Positions 11,828 through 22,705 of a stretch of DNA of 64,000 nucleotides are shown here, one piece after another. The translations under genes and the position numbers were made by a program. Each line of letters opens with the position of its first letter. Positions within the stretch are counted from its first letter, which is position 1. Source of the DNA: Dendrolimus kikuchii. Its lineage: Eukaryota; Arthropoda; Insecta; Lepidoptera; Lasiocampidae. The notes under the pieces are model-generated. The model made no database searches. It saw only the letters and a program-made list of their open reading frames with translations, and was not told the origin of the DNA. The DNA lies in the NCBI GenBank assembly GCA_019925095.2, contig CM034409.1, positions 5,149,001 to 5,213,000 on the forward strand, written 5' to 3'.

Positions 11828-12105
11828 TCGCGGTAGCGTAATGGCTAGGGCACGCGTCCCAAACTCGAAGGGCGCGGGTTCGATCCCGGCTGGAAAGCAT
11901 GCAGAGTTTTCTGACCTAATTTGCATATTGTTACAATTACCACGTGCTAAAAACGGTGAAGGAAAACATCGTAATGAAACCTACACATCGAGATAACCGA
12001 TGTGTCAAACCTGCCAAGCCGCCTTAGACAAGCGTGGCGGGTATACTGTCCGTTCCCCTAAAACGTGAAGGCCGACCCCAGCAGTGGGACATTTATGGGC
12101 TGTTA
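11828..12105 (+). repeat. tRNA-derived SINE (family T1)
   Basis: The head has RNA polymerase III internal promoter boxes: an A-box-like TAGCGTAATGGCTAGGGC and a B box GGGTTCGATCCCGG at about 11876-11889. The body continues with GCATATTGTTACAATTACC and ends CCCAGCAGTGGGACATTTATG. A second copy is at 40482-40745. The head cannot fold into a proper cloverleaf, so it is not a tRNA gene. Confidence 0.85.
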
Positions 12106-12220
12106 TTATATATAAATATTATCTACCTGATGGTGAAAACCGGTAGAAAGTCCGTTGCGTGGTTTAGGAGGAGTTAGCGAACATACGGACAGACACACAG
12201 ACGCGGAAAGTGACTTTTTT

Positions 12221-12931
12221 CAGTGAAACCTCTGTGAGTCGAACTTGAAGACGCCAAAAATTTTGAGTTATAGTTTTCGACTTATGAAGGATTTCGACTT
12301 AAGCACTTGTAAGGGAACTTTCGACATGTAGAGGTTAACATTCTAACTGATTTTGAGTTAGAGAGGTGAAATAAATAAAAATTCTAGTTATAGAGGTAAA
12401 AAACATTTTTATTTGCATGCTAAATGATACGTTATATGTTTGTGCCGTTTGCTGTCGAGACGCTTGGACCGTGGGGTCCTGAGGCCATGAGCCTCTACCA
12501 AAATTTATCGAAACGACTCATTGACTCTTCAGGTGATCTGGGCTCAGTATTCTACTTATAGTCTTGAGGGAGTATGAGTAGAATACAATAAAAATAAGTT
12601 AAGTTTTCTCGCATTGTATTCGATTATATGTAATTTTATTTTGTTAAATAAAAACTTCATAACAATGAAACGTAACATTATGTATTTTCGAGTAGGAAAG
12701 GTTGTAAAATCAAATATTGCTATGTTCGAGATATAACATCCAATTTCTTTTTTCGTGTCATAGAGCGAAAATAAATACTGAATTTGAATTTACTCACTAA
12801 TTATTTCGACTTATAGAGGGATCAGATTTCGAGCTACGGAGGTTTTGGGGTTGAAGGGAAGGGAAAACAATTTTTTTTTTTAGTTTGGGAGGTTTTCGAC
12901 TTACGAGGTTCGACTTAAAGAGGTTCTACTG
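12221..12931. mobile_element. pogo/Tigger-like non-autonomous DNA transposon
   Basis: The left end CAGTGAAACCTCTGTGAGTC is matched by an inverted right end (CAGTAGAACCTCTTTAAGTC on the other strand), followed by TA. Terminal repeats of about 24 bp starting CAGT and a TA target are typical of pogo/Tigger elements of the Tc1-mariner superfamily. The interior is full of further GACTTA/GAGTT motifs and has no transposase frame. Confidence 0.75.
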
Positions 12932-13240
12932 TACTATGTAAGGATAAATAGGGTTGATATCCATCCGGACTTACCTACGTCTACTAAATACTTTTTAACA
13001 AGAGCCTACGTTGTTTGAAACAAAGAAATGTCACAATTGTTACAGGTGTTCAGTTCAAACATCCGTAAGAGCTACATTTTTGGACAACATTCGTAATAAT
13101 TCTGTGTAAACCAGTACACTGACTCATGTTCTTGTGAATAAAGGTATCATCAAACAAACATACTTGTATGTTCGTAGACGTAGATTCAAAATAATGGCGG
13201 TAAGTAATTTGGGTACTTGACTATCATAGATAATTTTGAC

Positions 13241-13548
13241 GGTGCAGAAACGGAGAAAAAATACAATTTCCTGCGGCCGGGCGGCTTGTCTTAAGAGGCG
13301 ACAAAACAAGTCACAGCCAGGCGGTAAGGTATTTGCTCGACTGGTTGGCGACCACCCCTGGTCTAGAGTATGCCGCCAGAACAACCTTCAGTTGTGTTCC
13401 GGCATTAGTAGCCAGGTTCCAGTCTCCCTTAAAGAGAGCAGCAGCGCATTTGTAATAACTTGGTGTTGCAAATGTCCATAGGCGATGGTAACCGCTTTCC
13501 ATCCCGTGGGCCATCTGCCTGTCTGCTGAGCTCCCGCAATAAGAAAAA
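13241..13548 (+). repeat. SINE-A copy
   Basis: Forward copy with slightly diverged start GTGCAGAAACGG and end CTCCCGCAATAAGAAAA. Confidence 0.9.
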
Positions 13549-13644
13549 TACATTTATCAGGGGTTAGTCACAAGTCACTTTAGAATTTAAATTGACTTAA
13601 TCAAATGACTAAACTTCATCTGCAACCAATCATCTTATAATATA

Positions 13645-13880
13645 CTAGCTGTGCCCGCGACGTCGTCCGCGTGCAATTTGTTTTCAAAACCCCCCGATTT
13701 TGAAACATTCTTCATTGGTGCTCCGCTTCTATTGGTGTTAGCGTGATGATATATAGCCTATAGCCTTCCTCAATAAATGGGCTATCTAACACTGAAATAA
13801 TTTTTCAAACCAGACTAGTAATTCCTGAGATTGGCGCGTTCAAACAAACAAACTCTTCAGCTTTATAATATTAGTATAGA
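13645..13880 (-). mobile_element. Short Lep1-like Helitron (236 bp)
   Basis: On the minus strand it starts TCTATACTAATATTATAAAG and ends CACAGCTAG. The middle portion present in the 740-760 bp copies is deleted. Confidence 0.85.
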
Positions 13881-13936
13881 TAAGAAGTATAAGATGACAT
13901 AATGCATGATGTGACCACCTATAATAGGAAGTATAT

Positions 13937-14432
13937 TGTTACAACCTAGACACCGACAAAGACAAATTCACACCTGCATACCTGTAGAAACACATTTTAT
14001 TACCTTTCGGCATTTGGACTTCTTTTGTTTACTTTGTGTTTAAAATTTTTGATTAGAAAATAGCCCACTGTGTATTGTAATCTTTTATAGCAGTCATTAG
14101 CCAGGTGTGTCGCATTTAAAGTACAAACTGATTCTAGGAAATTCGGTCCACGCGGCCGAGCAGACATATTGCATCTGCGCAGTATAAAGCAATGGCTCGA
14201 TTGAGGGACAAGGCAGTCGAGCGACAACCATTAGCGAAGCAAGATTGGGTACATTCGGTAATCTATTTAGTGACGGACTTTGCACGTGTTATTGAATTAC
14301 GATCTTCTGCATTATGTTTGGACTTGTTACGTACGGTTATATTTGTACCTGTGTTATACGTGTTTGTATAGTTCTAATAAACTCTATAATAATTCCAACC
14401 GCACTTTAATTCGAGTCCTGCATCTCGTAACA
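13937..14432 (+). mobile_element. Solo LTR, 496 bp
   Basis: Ends are TGTTACAACC and CATCTCGTAACA. ATAT stands on both sides as a 4-bp target duplication. AATAAA lies near the 3' end (CTAATAAACTCT). A 4-5 bp duplication fits a Ty3/gypsy-type element, though no internal region is here to test that. Confidence 0.8.
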
Positions 14433-14614
14433 ATATTTAGCATGAGCATTGTCTGCATTGAAGACGAATGTATATGATGTATCTTCTGTTGATGGTCCGA
14501 AATAAATAAATTAAAAATTAAAAAATAATTATATGCCCAGACAACCTTAATCTTCTTCCTCTCAATTTGTAAGTCACGGGTGCAATTTTCAACTTTACGG
14601 TATCGGAAACATAA

Positions 14615-15530
14615 TCTATATTAATATTATAAACAGGTATCTCCGAAACTACTGAACCGATTTAAAAAATTCTCTCACTGTTGGCAAGCTTTTTTTTTAA
14701 GGCGGGGGAAATGCATTTCGCAAAATAGGTATCGGGTCCTTTGCTAAGGATTAGACCATAGTCGATTATGGAGGCCATGGCAAGGCCCAAGGGGCCAATC
14801 CAAAGACTAAATCGACCAGCTTGTGTGGTGACTCGAGTACTCAATCCTCCACTAAAACCACCCTCCTCCCATGTGCCCCGCGCTTATGGCAGGAAGAGCG
14901 TGAGACTTAGAACGTAGTTACGCCCATGCTGATCCTAGCGCACCAGTGCTTGAGAATGCTCCGGGAAGCAGTGCAAACTCACTTCGTCAACAGGGGTGAA
15001 GACTCCTCTGCTCCGTAGATGCTAGAGGGCCCCTGCAGCGGTATTTTCAAGGAGGGAAGTCATGCGCATATCTGCGCCTCCGGGAACTGTTGGCAAGCTA
15101 CACTATTCCCGATTGACATGGGCTATATTATATTTTCAATAAAATTAGGGATCCTTACTAAAACTGCAATAGTGTAACCCAAGGTGTAAAACAATTACCT
15201 AAAATCGCGTACGCTGCGAAAACTATTGATGATAGAATAAAATAATGTACTACGACTTTGCAGAACACATCATTATTTATAAAAAGTATCGCGACGGCAT
15301 ATGTCTGACTATTATAGTTATACCACAATATTGTTCTTTTATTTAAAAAAATAATTAAAATGCCACTGCTAGAAAAGGCTCTTTATTTGTATCTTGGTAT
15401 TCATCCTTATCAAAATAAATTACTTCATATTCAAGACTGCTTCAATACCTTTATATAACTTTTTGAATTATTCAATTCGGACATTCCATTCGAAAGATAT
15501 CACGAGTTTAAAATGTAAGTATTAGAAAAA
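14615..15530 (+). mobile_element. Lep1-like Helitron split by a LINE insertion
   Basis: It starts TCTATATTAATATTATAAAC. The Helitron body is interrupted at 14691-15085 and resumes with GGCTATATTATATTTTCAATA and GGGATCCTTACTAAAAC. It fades out near 15530 without a CTAG end, so the 3' end is lost. Confidence 0.8.
14691..15085 (-). mobile_element. LINE 3' fragment inside the Helitron, 14-bp TSD
   Basis: A perfect 14-bp duplication, ACTGTTGGCAAGCT, stands at 14677-14690 and 15086-15099. The inserted piece has its A-tail (as a T-run) at the left, so it is a 5'-truncated insertion on the minus strand. The sequence is GC-richer than its surroundings and looks like LINE 3' UTR. The 60-codon frame in it is not recognised. 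Confidence 0.85.
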
Positions 15531-15798
15531 GGTTGCATGGTCGCCGCGCACTCTAATCGGCTAGATAGGTTTATGCGATGTAGGCGTCACTGGGGTACGG
15601 GCAGTACGGGAGGGGAAATATTTTGAATTCGCTTGGTAGGTAATTAAACTCAACAAAAAATAAAGAAGTAAAGTTTGTGACGTTGTAAGGGGTAATCTCT
15701 GGATCTACTAAACCGATTTTGAAAATTCTTGCACCACTGCAAAGCTACATTATTCCTGAGTGACATAGAGTATATTTAATTGTGATTAATAATAAGTA

Positions 15799-16138
15799 TT
15801 GGAACGAAGTTCCTTATCGCGCGTTGTGAAAGGGGGCTAGACGGAAAAAATTCTTACGAAAAGTTGTCACGACACTTTTTGCTATATTAAGCTATTATAA
15901 GCTGTGCGGCGTCGCATGTTTCTCTGTCTGTCTGTCTGTCTCTCTCTCTGTCTCTCTCTCTCTCTTATAGAAAGCAAGCCAGATATTTTCATTTCTATTT
16001 CGCATTGAACAGTGTGGTGTCGCGACGATTATTTTTGTTGAGTGTATACAGGTTTTTTGTAAATAATAAATAATAAAAAATAAAATTAATCTAAAGGAAC
16101 TTCGTTCCATCCGGGTGTCCCTTGACACCTCTTAAGTT
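15799..16138. repeat. Repeat with GGAACGAAGTTCC palindromic ends, copy 2
   Basis: Same ends as copy 1 at 7847-8174. The interior differs and includes a CTGT/CT microsatellite at about 15920-15965. The right end GGAACTTCGTTCC is followed by GTGTCCCTTGACACC. Confidence 0.6.
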
Positions 16139-16735
16139 TTTTTTTCTGATGCCCAGCGAAGTGGGCACGGGTTAGCTATTGATTTTATAAATAAAGCCAC
16201 AATTGTCAAACAAAAGAATTTTGTAATTCACAAACAAGAAAACCTATTAGACGAAAAACAATGACCAAAAATAATCAATCCATAGGTCAAGACCTTAATA
16301 AAAACAAACTTATAAATACCATCAAAAAAAAAAATTACCCAAATAACATGTACAAGTAAACAATTTTCACAACTGAAAATTTATGATGGCAGAAAACTAA
16401 GTAGATCATCCAAATAACTATATTTGAACAACTGCAACATTGTTATTAGCTTTTAATGAATCGAAACGGTGGAAATAATAAATGAAAACTCTATTTCGTC
16501 ATATTGAACAAATATTGTATTTGTAACAGTTCATTCTGTGTGGAATTATGTCAACTTTTTTGGAATAGGTTGATTGCTCAACAGCGTATTGTTTTCGATG
16601 ATTAACAGCATTCGACTCAAGTGTCCTTCTGTATCATTGTGTAGCAACATATACACTGTACCGTATACGGTGGGATCGGTAACCCGACGGCACAAACCCA
16701 CAAGGTAATTTTTAGTACTTAGGTACTAGGTCAAT
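16139..16735. other. Intron stretch without recognised features
   Basis: AT-rich. A GC-richer spot near 16650-16710 contains CACAAG followed by GTAATT, but no supported reading frame. Confidence 0.4.
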
Positions 16736-17050
16736 TTTTTTTTTTTTTGCAGGAGTTCAGCAGACAGGCAGACGGCCCACTTGGTGGAAAGCGGTTACCA
16801 TCGCCTATAGACTTTTGCAACACCAAAGGTGCTACAAATGCGCTGCTGCTCTCTTAAAGGAGACTGGAACCTGGTCACTAATGCCGGAACACAACACAAG
16901 GTTGTTATGGCGGCATACTCTAGACCAAGGGTGGTCGCCATCCAGTCGAGCAAATACTCTACCACCTAGCTGTGGGTTGTTTAGTCGCCTCTTACGACAG
17001 GCCGCCGGGCCGCAGGAAATTGTATTCTTTCTCCGTTCCTGCACGGATAA
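16736..17050 (-). repeat. SINE-A copy, near full length
   Basis: Reversed copy with a long T-run and all internal blocks, ending CGTTCCTGCACGGAT. Short GTACCAAA repeats follow. Confidence 0.9.
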
Positions 17051-17337
17051 AAGTACCAAAGTACCAAAGTAATCAAGTACCAAAGTATTAAAAATTACCT
17101 AACCTAAGTACAAGTCGTGGTAGCGTGGGAGACATAAAGATCTTATTATTGACTTTCATACATATAAAAGGAAGAAAATTTTATTCAGGAATGTGTACGT
17201 GGTAGAGCCATGGAATTGTTTTCATTACAGATCTTAGACACCACGCTCTCACAAAAATAGTGGCGTGAAACGTTTTAATAACGTGAGGCCTTAAGCTAAT
17301 CGTATTTGGTATTTTTTTTTAAGTAGTTTTTATTTAG

Positions 17338-17715
17338 AAAAATGTTTGTGACATACACAAACAGAGAGTTGGTCTGAAAGAGAGTGTCGGGGTGAAGGTA
17401 AGGAAAGGAATGCTCCGGTGGTTCGGGCATTTGGAAAGAATGCATGATGAAAGAATGACTAAACAGATATACAATGCAAAAGTGGATGGATGCAGAAGTC
17501 GTGGAAGGCCACGACACACCTTCCATGATCAAATTGATCGTGTACTAGCAGAAGGTGATGTCAGGAGCCTTAAGAACAGACGAGCTTGCATGACAAGAGT
17601 TATGAATGTCAAAGAGGCAAGTGAGGTGTGTAAGAATGGGCCTAGGTGGCGCTCTGTTGTTCGTGCCTACCCCGCAGGGGAGCTGGCGTGAAGTTATGTA
17701 TGTATGTATGTACAA
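17338..17715 (+). mobile_element. LINE-B 3' fragment, RT C-terminus plus TATG tail
   Basis: The frame reads KVRKGMLRWFGHLERM, then KVDGCRSRGRPRHTF and DRVLAEGDVRSLKNRRAC, the C-terminal end of a non-LTR retrotransposon polyprotein. It ends GTGAAG(TTATG) plus a TATG run. It lies about 180 bp from the first zinc-finger exon of the receptor. Confidence 0.9.
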
Positions 17716-17891
17716 ACAGGCAAAGACACGGAAAAACGGACGGAATTCAAATAATAATGTAGGTAATTCTCATTTCTTCATTTTCTAGTAAACAAGGTAA
17801 TGACAATCACCAAGTAAGTACTCTATACCTGTGATTCTTTACACACAAACTTCAGAGTTGTGAAATTGTTTATGGAGATATATGACTATAC

Positions 17892-18006
17892 CTGTATATA
17901 AGTTTTCTTCTGACGGATCTCTTGAAGAACCCACTGCAGCCATTACAAGCGAGGATGCCATAGTGCTTCCCAGAACTCGTATCGCCGCATACGACACAGA
18001 CTAGAC
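17892..18006 (-). CDS. Hr51: Nuclear receptor exon: first zinc finger and P-box
   Basis: The exon encodes the first C4 zinc finger: [16 protein letters not shown], then [18 protein letters not shown]. The P-box CNGCSG is shared by the NR2E3/PNR group and fixes half-site recognition. The acceptor is TTTTGTAACAG. The donor is GTATAG, weaker than consensus. It starts with two bases of a glycine codon begun in exon 19010-19138 and ends with two bases of an arginine codon finished in exon 2996-3099. Intron 3 is about 14.8 kb. The protein would be a nuclear DNA-binding regulator. In flies the Hr51 gene is needed for mushroom-body neuron development and wing maturation. Confidence 0.95.
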
Positions 18007-18058
18007 CTGTTACAAAAAAGATTAATTTAAAAATTGCAGCATAAAATTTCGTCTAAAT

Positions 18059-18686
18059 CAGGGATTCCCAAACTATTTCGGGCAAGAGACCCCTTTTCCT
18101 ATACCTCAGATCCCCATAACCAAATCATTTTCTTGTCTTGTCTTTACTTGTACGCTCCAACTCATTATCATGCAAGGATTTGTCCACGCTTATTGACTTG
18201 CCGAGTTTTTCATCTTTTACGAATTTGTGCACGCTTACCGACTTGTTGAGTTTTTGAAAAGTAGAACAATGATACTTTCTACTAAAATATTAGTCATTCT
18301 TATAACAAGTTGGTACACGTAACACACCCAAAGCAGTATCTTGAAAGTTTCAAATAAGAACTTGTGAACAAATAAGATCCACTGTACAAGACCACCATGT
18401 AACAGATATACTCTACATTACAATAAGTTTAGTATTAAAATTAGAATAAATTAATATAATAAATTATTCTTAAGGTACACCACGATACATTGCATGCATT
18501 CATTAAATGTCACACACAATAACAAAGTAACAAATAAGCGTGTACAACTTCCTAACTTTTTCTTAAATTTAATTGCAAAAAAGAGTACGGAACAAAAGTC
18601 TGTAGTTGTTAATAAAAATAAAAAGAACAAATAAGACCCTTGGCGAGAGACCAGGGGGTCGATATCGACCACTTTGGGAATCCCGG
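18059..18686. mobile_element. hAT-like MITE in intron 2 of the receptor gene
   Basis: The ends are CAGGGATTCCCAAACT and, inverted, CCGGGATTCCCAAAGT. They are flanked by an 8-bp duplication with one mismatch, GTCTAAAT at 18051-18058 and GTCTAAAC at 18687-18694. An 8-bp target and CAGGG-type ends are diagnostic of hAT. No transposase is encoded. The element starts only 52 bp upstream of the first zinc-finger exon. Confidence 0.8.
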
Positions 18687-19009
18687 GTCTAAACCAACGA
18701 CAATTTAAACTGATAGATACCTGATGACCAGTTTCAATCAGGTGCGCAATCTATATATATCGAGCCTTTACAGCCGTAATATCGTAAACGTCATTTGAAC
18801 CTAAGTATATTTTTTTGTTGCAAAAGGTATTTTAACAGTTAAGTATTTTGTTTTAAGACTTTCAGTCAGTGATGGATTTACACTGGGAGCACTAGTGGCT
18901 AGTGCGGTATTTTTCACGGTACCCCAGGGTGGCACTTGAGGTAAATCCGGCCGTGCTTTCAGTTTTACTTAGATTAGAACCTACTGAATCGAAACTTAAA
19001 AGTCCTTAC

Positions 19010-19138
19010 CCAAATGGTTGGTTTTCTTTGTTGGCGGTTCTGGTAACCATGGCCGCAGTGTTGGTGGGGCTAAAGCAGCCGCGACAAGCGCTGCTGATGT
19101 CGGTGGGGACCATCTTAAAGGTGATGTGTTGCCTTCGC
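19010..19138 (-). CDS. Hr51: Nuclear receptor exon: proline/alanine-rich N-terminal region
   Basis: The exon is 129 bp and encodes GEGNTSPLRWSPPTSAAL, then a Pro/Ala-rich stretch and ends KKTNHLG directly before the zinc finger. It was accepted because both junctions fit. The acceptor TTGTTACAG and donor GTAAGG are good, and both edges are in phase 1 with the neighbouring exons. The other two frames contain a stop or fail the phase. The region is the poorly conserved A/B domain, so family identity rests on its neighbours. The intron to 18006 is 1 kb and is mostly filled by the hAT-like MITE. Confidence 0.85.
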
Positions 19139-19503
19139 CTGTAACAAGTAAAATATACTATTTAGAAAGCAGAAATAACAAAACAAGAAAGCATGTAATA
19201 ATTTGCCACTATTTAATATCTATAGTATAATTACTCACCAATTTCATCATGATTTTATACCTTTCTCTTTTACTCATTATGTGTATTGTGTAGTTTAAAC
19301 AGTTTACACTAAGATTTATAGGCTTGGCTGTATAATTACTAAGGCTTAGATTACTTGTCATCTAAGACATTAGATGTGTTACTTTTTAACTTAAAGTAGC
19401 TACTTGTCTTTAAATTTTAATCACCCTTGTAAGCCACTCAATGATGCTTTAATAAGTTGTACAACATCAGGACAAAAATATAGTCTTGACTACAAATAAT
19501 TTG
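19139..19503. other. Intron stretch without recognised features
   Basis: AT-rich sequence of the 12.6-kb intron 1; no exon, RNA gene or repeat family seen. Confidence 0.5.
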
Positions 19504-19616
19504 TAATGTCAAAGAGGCAAGTGAGGTGTGTAAGAATAAGCCTAAATGGCACTCTGTTGTTCGTGCCTACCCCGCAAGGGAACTGGCGTGAAGTTATGTA
19601 TGTATGTATGTATGTA
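19504..19616 (+). mobile_element. LINE-B 3' end with TATG tail
   Basis: Only the last 100 bp of the family, from AATGTCAAAGAGGCAAG to the TATG run. Confidence 0.85.
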
Positions 19617-19850
19617 AATAACAAAACGGAATGACTGCATTCGTTGGCTTGTGGCAAACCTCTGGTATGGGATGTAACCACGTGGACAGGTTGGCCGTAT
19701 GCCGTATATATCTATATATATATATAAAACAAAGTCGTGTTAGTTACACCATTTATAACTCAAGAACGGCTGGACGATTTTTTATGATTTTTGTGTTTTT
19801 GGAATTGTCTTCGTCCGGAATAGGTTAATAAGTATTAAAATATGATATTA

Positions 19851-20235
19851 CATACATACATACATAACTTCACGCCAGTTTCCTTGCGGGGTAGGCACGA
19901 AAAACAGAGCGCCATTCAGGCTTATTTTTACACACCTCACTTGCTTCTTTCACTTTCATAACTCTTGTCATGCACGCTCGTCTGTTCTTAAGGCTCCTGA
20001 CATCACCTTCTGCTAGTACACGATCAATTTGATCATGGAAGGTGTGTCGTGGCCTTCCACGACTTCTGCATCCATCCACTTTTGCATTGTATATCTGTTT
20101 AGTCATCCTTTCATCATGCATTCTTTCCACATGCCCGAACCACCGGAGCATTCCTTTCCTTATCTTCACCCCGACACTCTCTTTCAGACCAACTCTCTTT
20201 CTTACTTCGGTATTACGAACGCGGTCCGCGAGCGT
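19851..20235 (-). mobile_element. LINE-B 3' fragment, RT C-terminus
   Basis: Reversed copy starting with a CATA run and coding on the minus strand for GMLRWFGHVERMHDERMTKQ and KVDGCRSRGRPRHTF. It ends abruptly in the CGCGGTCCGCGAGCG block. Confidence 0.9.
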
Positions 20236-20885
20236 AATAAATATATAATTATATATGTTATATATAATTATTTTTTTAATAAATTATGTATAACATAAAT
20301 TCATTGCAATTTTTGAGTTAATCATTTTTTTTTATTATACCTTGCTTTAATTACCACCGTTATCTGAAGTACATTACGCCAAACCCCTTGTAAAATCGTT
20401 TAAAACGTCTGCATTGATTCCTTGATGACAGTACCATATCTCACCGCGTACATACACCATCACTTATCATAGTAACTTATAATAAGTAATCAGAACGCTA
20501 GAAACTACTACACTATTACAGGACGTTCGGTCCGGTCGGACAGTCATTATTATTGGGCATTTTGGGCACTTTCCCAAAATAGCTCCACTCTATTTTATAT
20601 AATAGACTAATCATTTAATTGATATCTCACATTAGTGACCCAATAACCAGTATAAATTGACCTCAACGCTTCTTAGTATACAAATAATTGTAAACCAAAG
20701 TCCAGCTTAACTGAGCTCAATGTAAAATAGTTGAAGGGCATTTCGCACCCTTGCAATTCTATTTGGAAATCCATTAAAAGGAAAGGGGTGCATTTACAAG
20801 TAGAGATTTTATTAGCTTTATCCTGATTAAATATTTATCCGACTTGTGTTCGAGAAAGTTTCCAAATCAAAACATTTTCCTAAAA
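20236..20885. other. Intron stretch without recognised features
   Basis: Begins with an AT-palindromic piece (20236-20285). Nothing else is recognised. Confidence 0.45.
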
Positions 20886-21372
20886 ATTTTCTTATCAATA
20901 TATAAATACGTGAAGGAAAAACGTTGTAACCCATTTTTACGAAAATTGCGCGGACGAAGGAGTATGAAATATCGCACACTTATAGTTTATATAGAGAAGA
21001 AGCGGCGAATGCTAATATTTTTTAAAAATTATGCATAAAAATACATTAAATCAATAAAAAAAACATTACACACACTACCATGTATTTGGTACAAACACGC
21101 ATATTTATATACTCTTTTGTTTATTGTTACATACATACACACATAACTTCACGCCAGTTCCCTTGCGGGGTAGGCACGAACAACAGCGCCATTTAGGCTT
21201 ATTCTTACACACCTCACTTGCTTCTTTGACATTCATAACTCTTGTCATGCACACTCGTCTGTTCTTAAGGCTCTTGTTTATTGTTATCTTGGCGAAATCT
21301 GTGATTATATAAGTATGTCTTTGACAACAAATTATTATGGTCGAATTTCGACCACGGGCGACCACTAGTTGT
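20886..21372 (+). mobile_element. Helitron-like element (family D), split by LINE-B
   Basis: The 5' region reads TATATAAATACGTGAAGG and AATTGCGCGGACG; the 3' end is GGTCGAATTTCGACC then CGACCACTAG. A palindrome just before a CTAG end fits a Helitron. Relatives lie at 25832-26191 and, reversed, at 30781-31347. Confidence 0.65.
21130..21273 (-). mobile_element. LINE-B 3' end inserted in the family-D element, 13-bp TSD
   Basis: TTGTTTATTGTTA occurs at 21117-21129 and again at 21274-21286. Between them is a 144-bp reversed LINE-B end with its CATA tail. The uninterrupted site is seen in the related copy near 26040. Confidence 0.9.
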
Positions 21373-21482
21373 AATAAAGAGGCGTTAAGTACAAAATGTA
21401 AAATAGAAATAATTGTCGAAGTTGCAATGGTGGGCATAACAAATCACTAATCTCCATGTTTTTTCACGTTTCACATTGCGAC

Positions 21483-21778
21483 AGAATAAAATCCCAAAAT
21501 TTCCTGCGACCGGGCGGCCTGTCATAAGAGGCGACAAAACAACCCACAGCCAGGTGGTAGGGTATTTGCCCGTCTGGATGGCTAACACCCCTGGTCTAGA
21601 GCGGCCATAACAACCTTGAATTGTGTTCCGACACTAGTGGCCAGATACCAGGCTGCCTTTAGAGAGCGGCAGCACATTGGCAGCACCTTTGGTGTTACAA
21701 TAGTTCATAGGCGATGGTGACCGTTTTCTATTAGGCAGGCCGTCTGCCTGTCTGCTGATCTCATGCAATAAAAAATCG
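21483..21778 (+). repeat. SINE-A copy, 5' end diverged
   Basis: Forward copy from ATTTCCTGCGACCGGGCGG to CTCATGCAATAAAAAA. Confidence 0.85.
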
Positions 21779-21816
21779 AAATGTGTGCTGGGACACGTAT
21801 TAGAAGTGAAACTTCC

Positions 21817-21968
21817 ACGGACAAGTGAAAAAACAAATCGCAACGGACAAGTGGAAAAACGAATGGCAACAAATAAGTGGAAAAATGAATTGCAACGGAC
21901 AAGTGGAAAAACGAATCGCAACGGACTAGTGGAAAAACTTCAACTGACAAGTGACAAAAAGAATCGCA
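21817..21968. repeat. 26-bp minisatellite, six units
   Basis: Tandem units of ACGGACAAGTGGAAAAACGA plus ATCGCA start at 21817, 21843, 21869, 21895, 21921 and 21943. The fifth is 4 bp short. Minus-strand frames through it give a repeated Phe/Arg-rich peptide that is only a by-product of the repeat. Confidence 0.9.
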
Positions 21969-22169
21969 ACAAAATTTTAACTTGAAGTTTTACGGGTAGA
22001 TTGTTAATGTACTTGTCCAATTTGAAAACCTTAGCGCTTTTGAAGTTAGATATAGCGCTTTTTAGGGCAACCCAGCTCCCAAGTTTATTAAACAACTTCC
22101 AGCGCGAAATCTTACGCTTTTTATAATATACAAATATCTAATTAATTTTATAATAAATACATATGAATA

Positions 22170-22705
22170 TCTATACTAATATTATAAAGAGGAAAGATAA
22201 GATTGTTTTTTGTTTGCATGAAGAGGCTCCGAAACGACTGAACCGATTTGAAAAATTCTTTCACTGTTGGTGAGCTACACAAGCCTCGGGTGACATAGGC
22301 TATGTTATATTTACAAAAAAATTAGGGATCCTTACTAAAACTCCAATAATGTATCCAACGTGTAAAAAAATACCTAAAATCGCGTGCGCTGCGAAAACTG
22401 TTGATGATAGAATAAAATAATGTATTACGACTTTGCAGAGCACATCATTATTTACAAAAAGTGTCGCGACAGCATATGTCTAACTATTATAATTATGCCA
22501 CAATAAATGTTCTTTTATTTTAAAAATTTAATTAAAATGCGGCCGCTAGAAAAGGCTCTTTATTTGTATCTTGGTATTCATCCTTATCAAAATAAATTAC
22601 TTCATATTCAAGACTGCTTCAATACCTTTATATAACTTTTTGAATTATCCAATTCGGACATCCCATTCGAAAGATATCACGAGTTTAAAAATGTAAGTAT
22701 TAGAA
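22170..22705 (+). mobile_element. Lep1-like Helitron, 3' end lost
   Basis: It starts TCTATACTAATATTATAAAG and runs through GGGATCCTTACTAAAACTCC to ATGTAAGTATTAG, the same place where the copy at 14615 breaks off. Confidence 0.85.

Noticed and set aside
11828..11895. tRNA gene suggested by A and B boxes
   Set aside because: No acceptor stem or anticodon arm can form, and the SINE body and a second copy at 40482 show it is a SINE head.
21634..21950. Phe-rich repeated protein on the minus strand
   Set aside because: It is the translation of the 26-bp minisatellite plus SINE-A; in-phase repetition is a consequence of the array, and the 26-bp unit shifts frame.
21817..21968. CRISPR array
   Set aside because: The units are contiguous without unique spacers, and the genome is eukaryotic.
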